Shown: in pieces, positions 46,692 to 56,085 of the stretch | Layout: each line of letters opens with the position of its first letter | Position numbering within the stretch: position 1 is the stretch's first letter | The notes under the pieces: generated by a model | What the model was told of the DNA's origin: nothing | Databases searched by the model: none | Seen by the model: the letters and a program-made list of their open reading frames with translations, nothing else | Position numbers and translations under genes: made by a program | From: an uncultured SAR86 cluster bacterium | GTDB lineage: Bacteria > Pseudomonadota > Gammaproteobacteria > Magnimaribacterales > D2472 | Reading direction: 5' to 3' | NCBI GenBank assembly: GCA_902595065.1 | Contig: CACJOM010000003.1 | Location: forward strand, 150,407 to 214,406 | Length of the DNA stretch: 64,000 nucleotides

Positions 46692-47798
46692 ATGACTAAA
46701 AAAAAACTTAGTCCATGGAACAACAATTTCGAATTTATTCAAAGTCTCAAACCTGAGACAAACTTTAATTCTGACAATCTTCCAAAAGAACCAAATTATT
46801 CTGAAATTCAGAGCTGGGCTGCATTTCCTGGTAAGGATGGATTTCAAAATTTATCGCCTGATAATCCACCCTCACTAGATGATAAAGAGATTGATGTTTT
46901 TTTTATTCATCCGACAGGATATTTTGAAAAGCAATGGAATGCACCCATTGATGAGACCTCAGCAGCATATGAGAGGACTGGCAGTCATTTAGCAACTCAA
47001 GCATCTGCTTTTTCGGAAACCTGTAATGTCTATGCGCCTTATTATCGTCAGGCAACTTATTTTTCTTTTTTTGATGCTGAAGCTAATAATGGATGCAAGG
47101 CATTAGATTTGGCTTATTCAGATTTATCGAATGCTTTTGAGATATTTATGGAAAAGCATAATAATGGCAAGCCTTTTTTTATAGCAGGGCACAGTCAAGG
47201 AGCATTGCATGGGCAAAGGCTGGTAAACGAGTATGTATCCAAATCCAGTGCTAAAAAAAATTTTGTAGCAGCATATTTAATCGGATACATATTACCAACA
47301 AAATACTTTGATCAGTTATATCCCGATCTTTCAATTTCTAACTCTAGTGATGATCAACATGCAATTATTTCATGGTGCACAGGCATAGAAGGATTTAGAC
47401 GAAATAGAGCAAAATCTATGTTCTGGACTCCAAATGGCTGGATTCTTGAGCCAATGGAGCAAGCTCTAGTTTGCCAAAATCCATTTTCTTGGAATGCCAG
47501 TCATGATTGGATAATTGATCCAAATAATATTCCTATTAGATTAAAATCAGATAAGTTATCCCTTGCAGATTATTACGCTACTAAGAATACATATTCTAAA
47601 CTTTCTATCGAAGCTATATCTGACTTAACTTTTGAGGCCAGAGTCTCTAAAAATTTTATGGTTGAAACAAAAGGCTCCCTGATAGACAAAATTGAAAGAT
47701 TCGCGAATGAGGGAGATCTCCATAATTTTGATATGTCCCTTTTTTGGGGCGCCATTAGAGATAACGTTAAATTAAGAGCAAAAGCTTATGCATTGTAA
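46692..47798 (+). CDS. DUF3089 alpha/beta hydrolase-like protein
   Basis: 368 aa. DUF3089 features: DVFFIHPTGYF near residue 68, ASAFSETCNVYAPYYRQATY near 106, nucleophile Ser168 in AGHSQGALH, and a C-terminal Ala/Lys-rich tail. No signal peptide. Likely an esterase or lactonase with unknown substrate. It starts 4 nt after the thioesterase and overlaps the next hydrolase by 11 nt, making a three-gene ester/thioester cassette. Confidence 0.85.
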   Translation: MTKKKLSPWNNNFEFIQSLKPETNFNSDNLPKEPNYSEIQSWAAFPGKDGFQNLSPDNPPSLDDKEIDVFFIHPTGYFEKQWNAPIDETSAAYERTGSHLATQASAFSETCNVYAPYYRQATYFSFFDAEANNGCKALDLAYSDLSNAFEIFMEKHNNGKPFFIAGHSQGALHGQRLVNEYVSKSSAKKNFVAAYLIGYILPTKYFDQLYPDLSISNSSDDQHAIISWCTGIEGFRRNRAKSMFWTPNGWILEPMEQALVCQNPFSWNASHDWIIDPNNIPIRLKSDKLSLADYYATKNTYSKLSIEAISDLTFEARVSKNFMVETKGSLIDKIERFANEGDLHNFDMSLFWGAIRDNVKLRAKAYAL

Positions 47799-48732
47799 AA
47801 ATTTATTTTTTTTAATTTTAATATTATCAATTAATGTTTTCTCCTTTGAGGAAGGTTTTGCAAAAAATAAATCAATTGATATTGCATACAGAGATTATGG
47901 TCCAAAAAATGCAACCCCAATTCTTTTGGTGACAGGCCTTGGCGCTCAATTGACGTTATGGCCAGATTTTTTAATTAATAATTTACAAGAAAATAACTTT
48001 AGACCCATAGTGTTTGACAATCGAGATGTTGGATTATCTAGTCGCTTTTCATCCAAGCCATCTCTAACATTAAATTATTTAAAATATTTTTTATTCATTC
48101 CAATTAGCTCTGAATACACCATTGAGGATATGGCCTCAGATGGCATAGCCGTGCTTGATCATTTAAAGATTGATTCTGCCCATATTTTAGGTATGTCAAT
48201 GGGTGGAATGATTTCTCAGGTTTTAGTTGCTCAGCACCCCAAAAGAGCAAAATCTTTTACGATGATTTCCTCAACGGCCTCAACTCCAAATCCATTTAAT
48301 GGTCCTAAGTTCAAGGTCACTCAGCAGTTGCTAAAAAGATCTGCAGCCAAAGATGATATCGAAGGAAGGATTGATCAATCCATAAAATTATTTGAACTTA
48401 TAGGCACTCCAGGAAAAAATTATGATACGCCTCAATTTAGAAATAATATGAGAGCTTATATAGAAAGGGGTGGTGATGATGGGGGATTTCTTAGACAAAT
48501 GGCTGCGATTATCAGCTCAAAAAATAGAAAGGAACTTCTAAAGTCAATTAATACCCCAACCTTAATTATTCATGGAGATATTGATCCGCTAATTAAAGTT
48601 AAAAATGCTTATTCTGCTAAAGATCTTATTCAAAATAGTAAATTAGAAATCATTCCAGGAATGGGTCACTTGCTTGATGAGGAATCATACTCAAAGTTTC
48701 AAAATCCACTAATCGCCTTTCTAGGAAGGTAA
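47788..48732 (+). CDS. Secreted alpha/beta hydrolase
   Basis: 314 aa. Signal peptide (residues 1-18, FFLILILSINVFS). LLVTGLGAQLTLW oxyanion region, nucleophile Ser137 in LGMSMGGM, Asp in IIHGDIDPLI and His in IPGMGHLLDEE. Resembles haloperoxidase/esterase-type hydrolases of the YvaM sort. Periplasmic location would place it upstream of the cytosolic DUF3089 and thioesterase in a degradation pathway. Confidence 0.87.
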   Translation: MHCKNLFFLILILSINVFSFEEGFAKNKSIDIAYRDYGPKNATPILLVTGLGAQLTLWPDFLINNLQENNFRPIVFDNRDVGLSSRFSSKPSLTLNYLKYFLFIPISSEYTIEDMASDGIAVLDHLKIDSAHILGMSMGGMISQVLVAQHPKRAKSFTMISSTASTPNPFNGPKFKVTQQLLKRSAAKDDIEGRIDQSIKLFELIGTPGKNYDTPQFRNNMRAYIERGGDDGGFLRQMAAIISSKNRKELLKSINTPTLIIHGDIDPLIKVKNAYSAKDLIQNSKLEIIPGMGHLLDEESYSKFQNPLIAFLGR

Positions 48733-48796
48733 TTACGCTTGTAAGAAATTTTTTATTGAGATATATATCTGGAATATAGGAATAAAATACTGAACC

Positions 48797-50200
48797 ATGA
48801 CAATTCAAACTAAAGAGAAATTTTTTTATGCTTCTGGTGCTGTTGCTAATGGTGTTAAAAATGATGCTTTTACTTTTTTTCTTTTATTTTTTTATTCTAA
48901 TGTCATAGGTTTAGCCCCAGGCCTTGCGAGTCTTGCAATATTCATTGCATTAATAGTTGACGCATTTACTGATCCTATTATGGGAGTTATCTCAGATAGA
49001 ACAAATCACCGCTTAGGAAGAAGGCATCCTTATTTTCTCCTAGGAATAATTCCAATGGGGTTGTCATATTTTATGCTCTTCTCTATTCAATTATCTTGGG
49101 ATTTATCGCAACAATATTTATTCTTGTGGATGCTGACATTTACCATATTCACAAGGCTTGGAATGACTATATTTGAGGTCCCACATAGATCCCTTGGAAG
49201 TGAAATGTCCCGTTCTTATACCGAGAGAACTTCTATATTTGCTGCCAGAGAAATGTTTGGTTGGGCAGGGGGCTTATTTAATGCTTTTTTAGCTTACACC
49301 GTTTTTTTTAAAGATACTCCTGACTATATTCCTGGAACTCAAAACCCAGAACCATGGATTTACTATGGTATGACTGGCGCTGTTTTAATGTCTATTTCTG
49401 TTCTAGTAACTTATTTTGGAACATTGAAATATAGAAATACCTCATTAAATGATCAAATTTCTTTTGACTTAAAATTAATTTTTTCTCAAATTTTTATAGC
49501 CTTAAAAAATAAATCATTTCTAATATTCTTTTTTGGATATTTATTTATTGCTGTAAGTTGGGGACTAAATAGCTCATTGCAAATTTATATGAATACCTAC
49601 TTCTGGGAGTTTAAATCAATCATGATAGCTTCATTTTTGGGTATTTATGTTTTATCAACATTCAGTGCATTTTTATTAGTACCAAAATTGGTTTTATTTC
49701 TAGAAAAGAGATCTATTTTGCTATTTGCTATAACCTTTGCTGCATTGATTCCACCAATACCGATAGTTCTTTATTTAAATGATGTACTCCCAGATTCTGG
49801 TTCTTGGAATCTATTTTTTGCCTTAGCTCCTTTTATATATGTGGCCAATACCTGCTTATCATCAAGCGCAATTATTCGAGAATCAATGCTTGGTGATATT
49901 AGTGATGAAGTTGAGCTTGAGAGTAAGATTGGTCAACAAGGTTTAATGTATGCTTCTAGTTCATTAATAGGGAAGTTAAATACTGGGTTAGGGATCTTGG
50001 TTGCTGGTTTAGCATTAGAATTTATTGGTTTTCCTCAAGGATCTGAAGTTCTCCCTAATGCTGATCAAATATTTAGTTTAGCGATGGTTCAAGGCCCCTT
50101 TGTTGCAGTGCTGATGATAATCCCATTTGGAATATTTTCTTTTTATAAAATTGATCGACAAAAGCATAAAAATATTATGTCTCAGTTAGAAGCTAGGTAA
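48797..50200 (+). CDS. GPH-type MFS transporter (MelB-like)
   Basis: 467 aa, 12 helices. DAFTDPIMGVISDRTNHRLGRRHPYFLLG near residue 55 in parts (DPIMG, GRRHPY) is the glycoside-pentoside-hexuronide family signature, and REMFGWAGG is also conserved. Cation-coupled import, often with Na+, of a glycoside or related solute; substrate unknown. Regulator TetR gene follows 30 nt downstream on the same strand. Confidence 0.87.
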   Translation: MTIQTKEKFFYASGAVANGVKNDAFTFFLLFFYSNVIGLAPGLASLAIFIALIVDAFTDPIMGVISDRTNHRLGRRHPYFLLGIIPMGLSYFMLFSIQLSWDLSQQYLFLWMLTFTIFTRLGMTIFEVPHRSLGSEMSRSYTERTSIFAAREMFGWAGGLFNAFLAYTVFFKDTPDYIPGTQNPEPWIYYGMTGAVLMSISVLVTYFGTLKYRNTSLNDQISFDLKLIFSQIFIALKNKSFLIFFFGYLFIAVSWGLNSSLQIYMNTYFWEFKSIMIASFLGIYVLSTFSAFLLVPKLVLFLEKRSILLFAITFAALIPPIPIVLYLNDVLPDSGSWNLFFALAPFIYVANTCLSSSAIIRESMLGDISDEVELESKIGQQGLMYASSSLIGKLNTGLGILVAGLALEFIGFPQGSEVLPNADQIFSLAMVQGPFVAVLMIIPFGIFSFYKIDRQKHKNIMSQLEAR

Positions 50201-50230
50201 TTTTGAAGCAAAGTTTTATACTTATTTCAT

Positions 50231-50833
50231 ATGGAACCGAATATTAACAATACCCCTAAGAGAATAAAGAAAAAAGATTTAATTTTAGAATCAGCAATTT
50301 CTATTTTTTCACAACATGGATTTCATAACACCAAATTAGAACAAATTACTAAATCATTGAATTTAACCGATAAATCTATTTACTATTATTTTAATAGTAA
50401 GGGAGATTTATTTATTGAAGTGATCCTTTCGATTCAAACAAAACTTGATAAATTAATTGAAACTATCAATAAGATGGATGTTAATCATTTAGAGAAGATT
50501 AAAACCTATACAAACAAAGCAATGACAATTAATGGCCTTACGCTTTTAATGCAACTTCCAAAATCACTTTCTGATTTTGCAAAATATAATCTTATTAAAG
50601 CCAATGAAGCTAATCACTATAAGATATGGACAACATGGTTCAAAAAAGGTCAAGCAGATGGTTCTATGATTCACGGAAACCCCGATGAACATCGTAGTTT
50701 TCTTTTTGGCTCATTATTTTACTTACATCAATGGTATGCCATTAAAGACAATGAATCATATGCCCAAATACAACCATTTATCGAAAAAATGATTGATAGA
50801 ATGTATTCAACAAATTTCCAGAGGTTGCAATGA
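50231..50833 (+). CDS. TetR family transcriptional regulator
   Basis: 200 aa. N-terminal HTH: KKDLILESAISIFSQHGF, then TKLEQITKSLNLTDKSIYYYF with the recognition helix at about residues 45-58. The C-terminal ligand domain is helical and unclassified. Position downstream of the GPH transporter suggests control of that gene or the hydrolases; a palindromic operator was not identified. Confidence 0.88.
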   Translation: MEPNINNTPKRIKKKDLILESAISIFSQHGFHNTKLEQITKSLNLTDKSIYYYFNSKGDLFIEVILSIQTKLDKLIETINKMDVNHLEKIKTYTNKAMTINGLTLLMQLPKSLSDFAKYNLIKANEANHYKIWTTWFKKGQADGSMIHGNPDEHRSFLFGSLFYLHQWYAIKDNESYAQIQPFIEKMIDRMYSTNFQRLQ

Positions 50834-51075
50834 AAACTCCACACATAATTACTTTAATTCTTTGGGCATTTGGGATTGTTAATTTATTCGAACCCTTCAA
50901 TGGATGGATTTTTTATTTAGCATCAGGGATATTTTATTTATTACTTATCGCTCATTTAATAGAATGTTTTATCTATAGAAATAAGATACTTAAGTCTCAA
51001 GATTCTCCCTTTGTTGCATTTTCAATGACTCTTATCTTTGGGGTCATCTATCTTGGCTCAATTAAGGAGTCTTAA
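50830..51075 (+). CDS. Small membrane protein, DUF1145-like
   Basis: 81 aa, three hydrophobic helices (TLILWAFGIVNLFEPF, YLASGIFYLLLIAHLIE, FGVIYLGS). The FEPFNGW loop and the HLIECFIYRNK segment resemble DUF1145 (YhhL). Overlaps tetR by 4 nt (ATGA) and contains the RBS for the MATE gene in its last codons. Confidence 0.65.
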   Translation: MKTPHIITLILWAFGIVNLFEPFNGWIFYLASGIFYLLLIAHLIECFIYRNKILKSQDSPFVAFSMTLIFGVIYLGSIKES

Positions 51076-51078
51076 TAT

Positions 51079-52440
51079 TTGGAAGTCTTAGATGGGGGAG
51101 TCAAAATCCCAAGAGGCTCAATGGGTGTTTGGACGCTTGCTTGGCCTTCTATAATTACGAATCTTTTTTATGCCACAAGCTCAATTGTCGCAATTAAAGT
51201 TGTAGGCAATCTAGGGCCTGATGCTATTGCTGCAGCAGTTACTGGTCAAAGAGTAACTTTTATTTTACAGGCAGTTCTTACAGGTGTCTTAGCAGGATCA
51301 ACAGCTCTTATTGCAAGAAATTGGGGGGCAAATGATAAACTAGAAGCTGGAGTATTCTTTACAAGAACAGTTCAACTTGTAATTGCTTTATCCTTAGTTA
51401 CAGCAATATGCGTCTGGCAATTTGCAGAACCCTTAGTGAAGTTTTTTGGTCTGAAGGATCAAGCTCTTTTGCTTTCAACTCAATATCTCAGAGCTATCTC
51501 TCCATTTTATGTGGCTTTTGGTTGCGGCATGGGTTTGATAACTGCTCTAAGAGCAGTTGGTGATGTAAGAACTCCGTTATTTATTGGGTTGATCATGAAT
51601 ATGTTTGCAATATTTTTTATGCTTGTTTTTGTAAATGGCTGGCTTGGATTTCCAAATTATGGAGTTATTGGAGCGGCCCTTGGCAATGGCGTATCTTTTG
51701 TGATTGGAGCAGTCTTATTGATAGTTTTTTGGCTTTCAAATCAATTGCCTGTTAGATATTTTTCCATATTTAATCTTGATACATCAAGAGTAAAAGAAAT
51801 TTTTCAAGTTGGGCTCCCTGCAGCTTTGGAGCAAATAATTTTCCAGATTGGAATAACAGCATTTCTCATTTTGGTTGCCTATTATGGTACCGAGGCGTAT
51901 GCAGCATATGGAATTGGAGTGCAGATATTGTCATTCTCATTTGTTATTGGATTTGGGTTTTCGATTGCTGGAGCAACTCTTGTTGGCCAGCATTTAGGTG
52001 CAAGAGATCAAGAGCAGGCCAAGCGTGCTGGATGGGGAGCAATGCGTTTATCAATTCTTTCAATGACTTTTTTTGGAATAGTAATAACAGTCTTTGCCGA
52101 ACCTTTGGCAAGGTTTATGATTGATAATGATGAGGTCGTTCGCTTAACTGTTATCTTTATTTGGCTGCTTGGATCAATGCAACCTTTGATGGCAATCGAA
52201 TTTTCTCTTGGTGGAGCTTTAAGAGGTGCTGGCGATACCAAAACCCCACTTGCGATAACTCTAACTTGTTTATTGTTTATAAGAGTTTTTCTTGCAGTGA
52301 TCTTCTTTTTGCTTGATGCAAGGATCGAAGTAATATTCTCAACACTTGTTGCCGATTATGTTGTCAAAGGGTTTCTTTATATAGCGAGATTTCGGTCTGA
52401 TAGATGGATGAATGTCTTGAAACCTAAGGAAGAAGTTTAA
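51079..52440 (+). CDS. MATE family efflux transporter
   Basis: 453 aa, 12 helices. Start TTG 51079 with AAGGAG 9 nt upstream; ATG 51121 is the alternative. MATE pattern: WPSIITNLFYATSSIVAIKVVG, VLAGSTALIARNWGA, AALEQIIFQIGI and RGAGDTKTPL. Na+ or H+ coupled export of cationic compounds or metabolites. Last gene of the tetR-DUF1145-mate unit, converging on DUF349 with a 17-nt overlap. Confidence 0.9.
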   Translation: MEVLDGGVKIPRGSMGVWTLAWPSIITNLFYATSSIVAIKVVGNLGPDAIAAAVTGQRVTFILQAVLTGVLAGSTALIARNWGANDKLEAGVFFTRTVQLVIALSLVTAICVWQFAEPLVKFFGLKDQALLLSTQYLRAISPFYVAFGCGMGLITALRAVGDVRTPLFIGLIMNMFAIFFMLVFVNGWLGFPNYGVIGAALGNGVSFVIGAVLLIVFWLSNQLPVRYFSIFNLDTSRVKEIFQVGLPAALEQIIFQIGITAFLILVAYYGTEAYAAYGIGVQILSFSFVIGFGFSIAGATLVGQHLGARDQEQAKRAGWGAMRLSILSMTFFGIVITVFAEPLARFMIDNDEVVRLTVIFIWLLGSMQPLMAIEFSLGGALRGAGDTKTPLAITLTCLLFIRVFLAVIFFLLDARIEVIFSTLVADYVVKGFLYIARFRSDRWMNVLKPKEEV

Positions 52441-53854
52441 CTAATTGACTTATAGCTTCACTTATTCTTTTCCATAATTTTTTTTCGGTTGCGTTAATCT
52501 TATTTGACTGAAGGTTATTGATAAAATCGATTAGCAAATCTTTAATCTCATCCTCGGAATTTTTGGAGCCAGAGAATTTATTTTGAAGCATCTCAAGCGA
52601 TAGTTTCTGTTTGATCAGTTTATCAGAAGAGGGCGGCTCAATTCTTGCTATCAGCTCAAGTCGAACTGTACATTCAAGAAGCTTATCTGCATCACCCTTA
52701 TAAAGTGGTTTTTGTAATGTTTTTAATATTTCCTTATGAATGATTGAATGAATTTCATGAGATGATTCTATTAAATCTAAAAGATTTTGATAAATTTCAA
52801 TTTTTGAAGCATTTATTTCATCAATCTTTTTATTTTCAAAGCTTTTTAAAGCTTTTTGAAGTTTCGCAAATTCTGGTGATTTTCGAGTTTTATTCAGTTC
52901 AGAAATTTTTTCTTTAATTTCTTTGATTGAGCAACCATCTTTTTGAAGCAAATCAAGCAGATTATTAATTACAATAAGCTCATCATTGATTAGAGCTTTG
53001 TCAGCCTCATAAAACCTATCAGCAGCCTCATTTAATTTTTTCCACAATATCGGCTCATTTTTTTTACCAGCTGGTCCAACGTTTTGATATTCACGCTTAA
53101 TTTTTTGATACTTTTGGATGCAACTCTGAGTATCCTCATCATTAATTTGTTTAACTTTTTCAATCAATGATTCTTTGATTTTAAAATTTTTAGTTTCCTG
53201 TTCCCTGATAGCATTATTTATAGGCTTTCTTGCTTCTTGATATGCTGACTTAAGTTTAGAAAAATCTTCATCTAATACTGGTGCATAGTTTTGCCAACTT
53301 TGAAATGATTTGCTTAAAAATCTACTCATATCAATCAATCCTGGCCATTTATCTGCATTATCGTTAGTGTATTGAATCAATGATTCAATAATTTTTTCTC
53401 TCTCTTTAGCATTTGAAATTTTTATTTGTTTTAATTCTTCATAGTATTGTGCGCATGGTTCCCATGCTTTGTCTGTAAGGGTTTTAAAAGTAATCCACAA
53501 CTCACGACCAGCAGGCTTGGATGTTTGATCTAGTAACTGCCATTTAGTTTGAAGTTCATGAATTTTATGTGCTTGCTTTTTAGGATTTTCATGGGGGTTA
53601 GCTATCAAGGATTCGATATCCTGGATGATTTTATTTCTTTTTGGGTTCGTGGCAAAAGATGAAATATCATTAAAATATCTAGATTGAGCGGACATAAAAT
53701 TAAATCTGTGTCTAAGTTTATTCGATACTTTTCCTTCAGCTTTTATTGTTCTTGAGACTTCGTTAACAATTTTTTGCGCGAGACGAATTTCTCCAGCTTC
53801 AAAATGCTTTTCAGCTTTATCTAATGATTCAAATAAAATTTTATGAGTTTCCAC
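52424..53854 (-). CDS. DUF349 repeat protein
   Basis: 476 aa, GTG start, mostly helical with several DUF349-like repeats: LQTKWQLLDQTSKPAGRELWITFKTLTDKAW near residue 100 shown in parts (LWITFK), FQSWQNYAP, and QKIKREYQNVGPAGKKNEPILWKKLNEAADRFYEA in parts (LWKKLNEAADRFY). Rich in Lys/Glu coiled coil. DUF349 proteins are cytosolic, and some have been linked to cell-surface or septation phenotypes. No RBS precedes the GTG. Confidence 0.82.
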   Translation of the reverse strand: METHKILFESLDKAEKHFEAGEIRLAQKIVNEVSRTIKAEGKVSNKLRHRFNFMSAQSRYFNDISSFATNPKRNKIIQDIESLIANPHENPKKQAHKIHELQTKWQLLDQTSKPAGRELWITFKTLTDKAWEPCAQYYEELKQIKISNAKEREKIIESLIQYTNDNADKWPGLIDMSRFLSKSFQSWQNYAPVLDEDFSKLKSAYQEARKPINNAIREQETKNFKIKESLIEKVKQINDEDTQSCIQKYQKIKREYQNVGPAGKKNEPILWKKLNEAADRFYEADKALINDELIVINNLLDLLQKDGCSIKEIKEKISELNKTRKSPEFAKLQKALKSFENKKIDEINASKIEIYQNLLDLIESSHEIHSIIHKEILKTLQKPLYKGDADKLLECTVRLELIARIEPPSSDKLIKQKLSLEMLQNKFSGSKNSEDEIKDLLIDFINNLQSNKINATEKKLWKRISEAISQLVKLLP

Positions 53855-53873
53855 AATACTTTTTTTTGACGTT

Positions 53874-53879
53874 TATAAT
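53874..53879 (+). promoter_or_regulatory. -10 element of trpS with a near-leaderless start
   Basis: TATAAT ending 9 nt before the trpS ATG. A start 6-7 nt downstream leaves a 2-3 nt leader. No Shine-Dalgarno sequence lies between. The -35 is poor. On the opposite strand the same A/T block (TATAAA) could serve DUF349. Confidence 0.4.
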
Positions 53880-53888
53880 TAACCTTAA

Positions 53889-54887
53889 ATGAGAAAAAGA
53901 ATTTTAACAGGAATTACAACAACTGGTACTCCCCATATCGGAAATTATTTAGGTGCTATTAAACCTGCTCTTAAGTTGGTAGCTCCTGATAATGATTCAT
54001 ATTTTTTTCTTGCAGACTTCCATGCTCTCATTAAACAGACTGATCCAAATGAAATTGAATCAAGTGTAAAAAATGTTGCATTAGCATGGCTATCATCAGG
54101 TCTAGATCCTAAGCAGTCTTATTTTTATAGGCAATCTGATATTCCAGAGGTCCATGAATTAACATGGATTTTAAACTGTAGTGCTGCTAAAGGCTTATTG
54201 AATCGAGCACACGCATATAAAGCAAAGGTTGCTGAAAATGCTCAATCTGGCGGTGATGAGGACAAAGCTATTAATATGGGGCTTTTTTCCTATCCAGTTT
54301 TAATGGCCGCGGATATATTAATTTTTAACGCTACTCATGTTCCTGTTGGACCTGATCAAGCGCAACACATGGAAATGGCTAGGGACATTGCAGGTAAGTT
54401 TAATCATACTTATTCTAAATTGTTAACTGTCCCCGAGGCATTAATACAGAATGAAGTATCAGTACCAGGTAATGATGGTAGAAAAATGAGCAAGTCTTAC
54501 AATAACATCATTCCCTTTTTATGCTCTGAGAAAATGTTGCAAAAATCTATAGCAAAAATTATTACAAATTCTTTAGAGCCTGGCGATTCCAAAGATCATA
54601 ATTCATGCACTCTTTTTCAGCTATATTCCTTTTTTGCTAACAAAGAACAAATTGAAAATATGAAGCAAGCATACGTAGATGGAATTGGCTGGGGTGATGT
54701 TAAGAAAGAATTATTTTCAGCCATTAACAATGAAATTCTGCCGATCAGAGAAAAATATTTGGAACTAGAAAATCAACCAGATCTATTAAACGACTTATTT
54801 TCTGATGGGGCTCGCAAAGTTCGACCTCAAGCTCAAGAGCTAGTTGGTAAACTTCGTGAGGCTGTAGGCATCTCAAAAATTGTCTAA
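53889..54887 (+). CDS. trpS: Tryptophanyl-tRNA synthetase
   Basis: 332 aa, a normal bacterial length. Class I signatures PHIGN (residues 15-19) and KMSKS (about 199-203), with LNCSAAKGLLNRAHAYK and PVGPDQAQHMEM for Trp and tRNA binding. Cytosolic. The MFS gene overlaps its end by 8 nt using a TTG start. Confidence 0.96.
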   Translation: MRKRILTGITTTGTPHIGNYLGAIKPALKLVAPDNDSYFFLADFHALIKQTDPNEIESSVKNVALAWLSSGLDPKQSYFYRQSDIPEVHELTWILNCSAAKGLLNRAHAYKAKVAENAQSGGDEDKAINMGLFSYPVLMAADILIFNATHVPVGPDQAQHMEMARDIAGKFNHTYSKLLTVPEALIQNEVSVPGNDGRKMSKSYNNIIPFLCSEKMLQKSIAKIITNSLEPGDSKDHNSCTLFQLYSFFANKEQIENMKQAYVDGIGWGDVKKELFSAINNEILPIREKYLELENQPDLLNDLFSDGARKVRPQAQELVGKLREAVGISKIV

Positions 54888-56085
54888 TCCTTCAACCTGG
54901 TTAAAGTTCGGCTTATTTTCAGTTGGCTTAGGTCAATCTTTTGCTTTTGTCTTGGTTCCTCCTCTTGCCAGAGACTTGGGCTTGTCAGTTATTGAAACAT
55001 CAACAATCTTTTCAATTTCTGCAGTTGCATGGGCGATTACAAGTGCATCTTGGGGGAGAGCATCTGATAAGTATGGTAGACGTAATATTGCTGTAATTGG
55101 TTTGATAGGATATTCAGTTTCAATTATTGCTTTAATTACGCCTTTATTCCTTGTCGAACAAAAAATCTTAGATCTTGTTTATCTTTTGCCTTTACTGATA
55201 CTAGGACGATTAATTAATGGATTGATTGGATCTGCAACAAGGCCAGCAGCTTTTGCATATATGGCAGATATCTCGGAAAGATCAAAACGAACTAAAAAAT
55301 TTGCGAGATTGGAATCAAGTTTTTTAATTGGAACAATTATGGGCCCAATGATTGGCGGATTCTTATTTTTATACTCGAAGAGTCTTCCTTTTTATATGTT
55401 TGCTTTTTGTGGATTTGTTGCAGCTGTTGGTATTTTTATTAGCTTTCCTAAAAATATTATTCTTAAAAAAAATGCTGATAACGTTATTTCCAATATTTCA
55501 TATTTAGATAAAGCCGTTTGGCCTTTTTTATTTATCGCTGCATTGTCTTCGCTTTGTCAAGCATCACTCCTTCAGTCTATAGGGTTCTTCATAACAGATA
55601 TATTTTCTACAGAGAAAGATCTACCCCTGGTTATAAGTTTAGTTTTTGTTGTTCTCGCCATTTCAACAGTTGTCAGTCAGTATATTTTTACTGATCTTAA
55701 GCCTATTAAAAATAATACACTTCTTATTTACGGCACTTTTTTACTAACAATTTCATATATCATGGCTGCATTAGCATCATCAATTGCTTTATTTTATCTG
55801 GCAATGATGATTAATGGTTTTGGTGGAGGTATGTTTAGACCCGCTAATGCTTCATCTTTATCGTTAGCTCAGACACCAGATAATCAAGGCAAAGCTGCGG
55901 GATACTTGGGTTCTGTCATACCAATAGGGCATGTTTTAACACCGATTATTGCAATGCCTATCTATCAATTTGGGCCCCAGTATTTATATTTTTTTAGCGC
56001 TTCTCTGTGTTTTATTTCCTTATTATTTATAATAGGACATCCTTTATTGAGAGACCATGAACAAACCAGCGCTATTACTAATTAA
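54880..56085 (+). CDS. MFS transporter, drug/metabolite type
   Basis: 401 aa from TTG 54880 (MSNPSTWLKFGLFSVGLGQ). 12 helices; motif A appears as GRASDKYGRRN after helix 2 and motif C-like GPMIGGFLF after helix 5. Resembles DHA1 exporters. It overlaps trpS by 8 nt and hemH by 29 nt, so it is inserted in an otherwise housekeeping run. Substrate unknown. Confidence 0.85.
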   Translation: MSNPSTWLKFGLFSVGLGQSFAFVLVPPLARDLGLSVIETSTIFSISAVAWAITSASWGRASDKYGRRNIAVIGLIGYSVSIIALITPLFLVEQKILDLVYLLPLLILGRLINGLIGSATRPAAFAYMADISERSKRTKKFARLESSFLIGTIMGPMIGGFLFLYSKSLPFYMFAFCGFVAAVGIFISFPKNIILKKNADNVISNISYLDKAVWPFLFIAALSSLCQASLLQSIGFFITDIFSTEKDLPLVISLVFVVLAISTVVSQYIFTDLKPIKNNTLLIYGTFLLTISYIMAALASSIALFYLAMMINGFGGGMFRPANASSLSLAQTPDNQGKAAGYLGSVIPIGHVLTPIIAMPIYQFGPQYLYFFSASLCFISLLFIIGHPLLRDHEQTSAITN

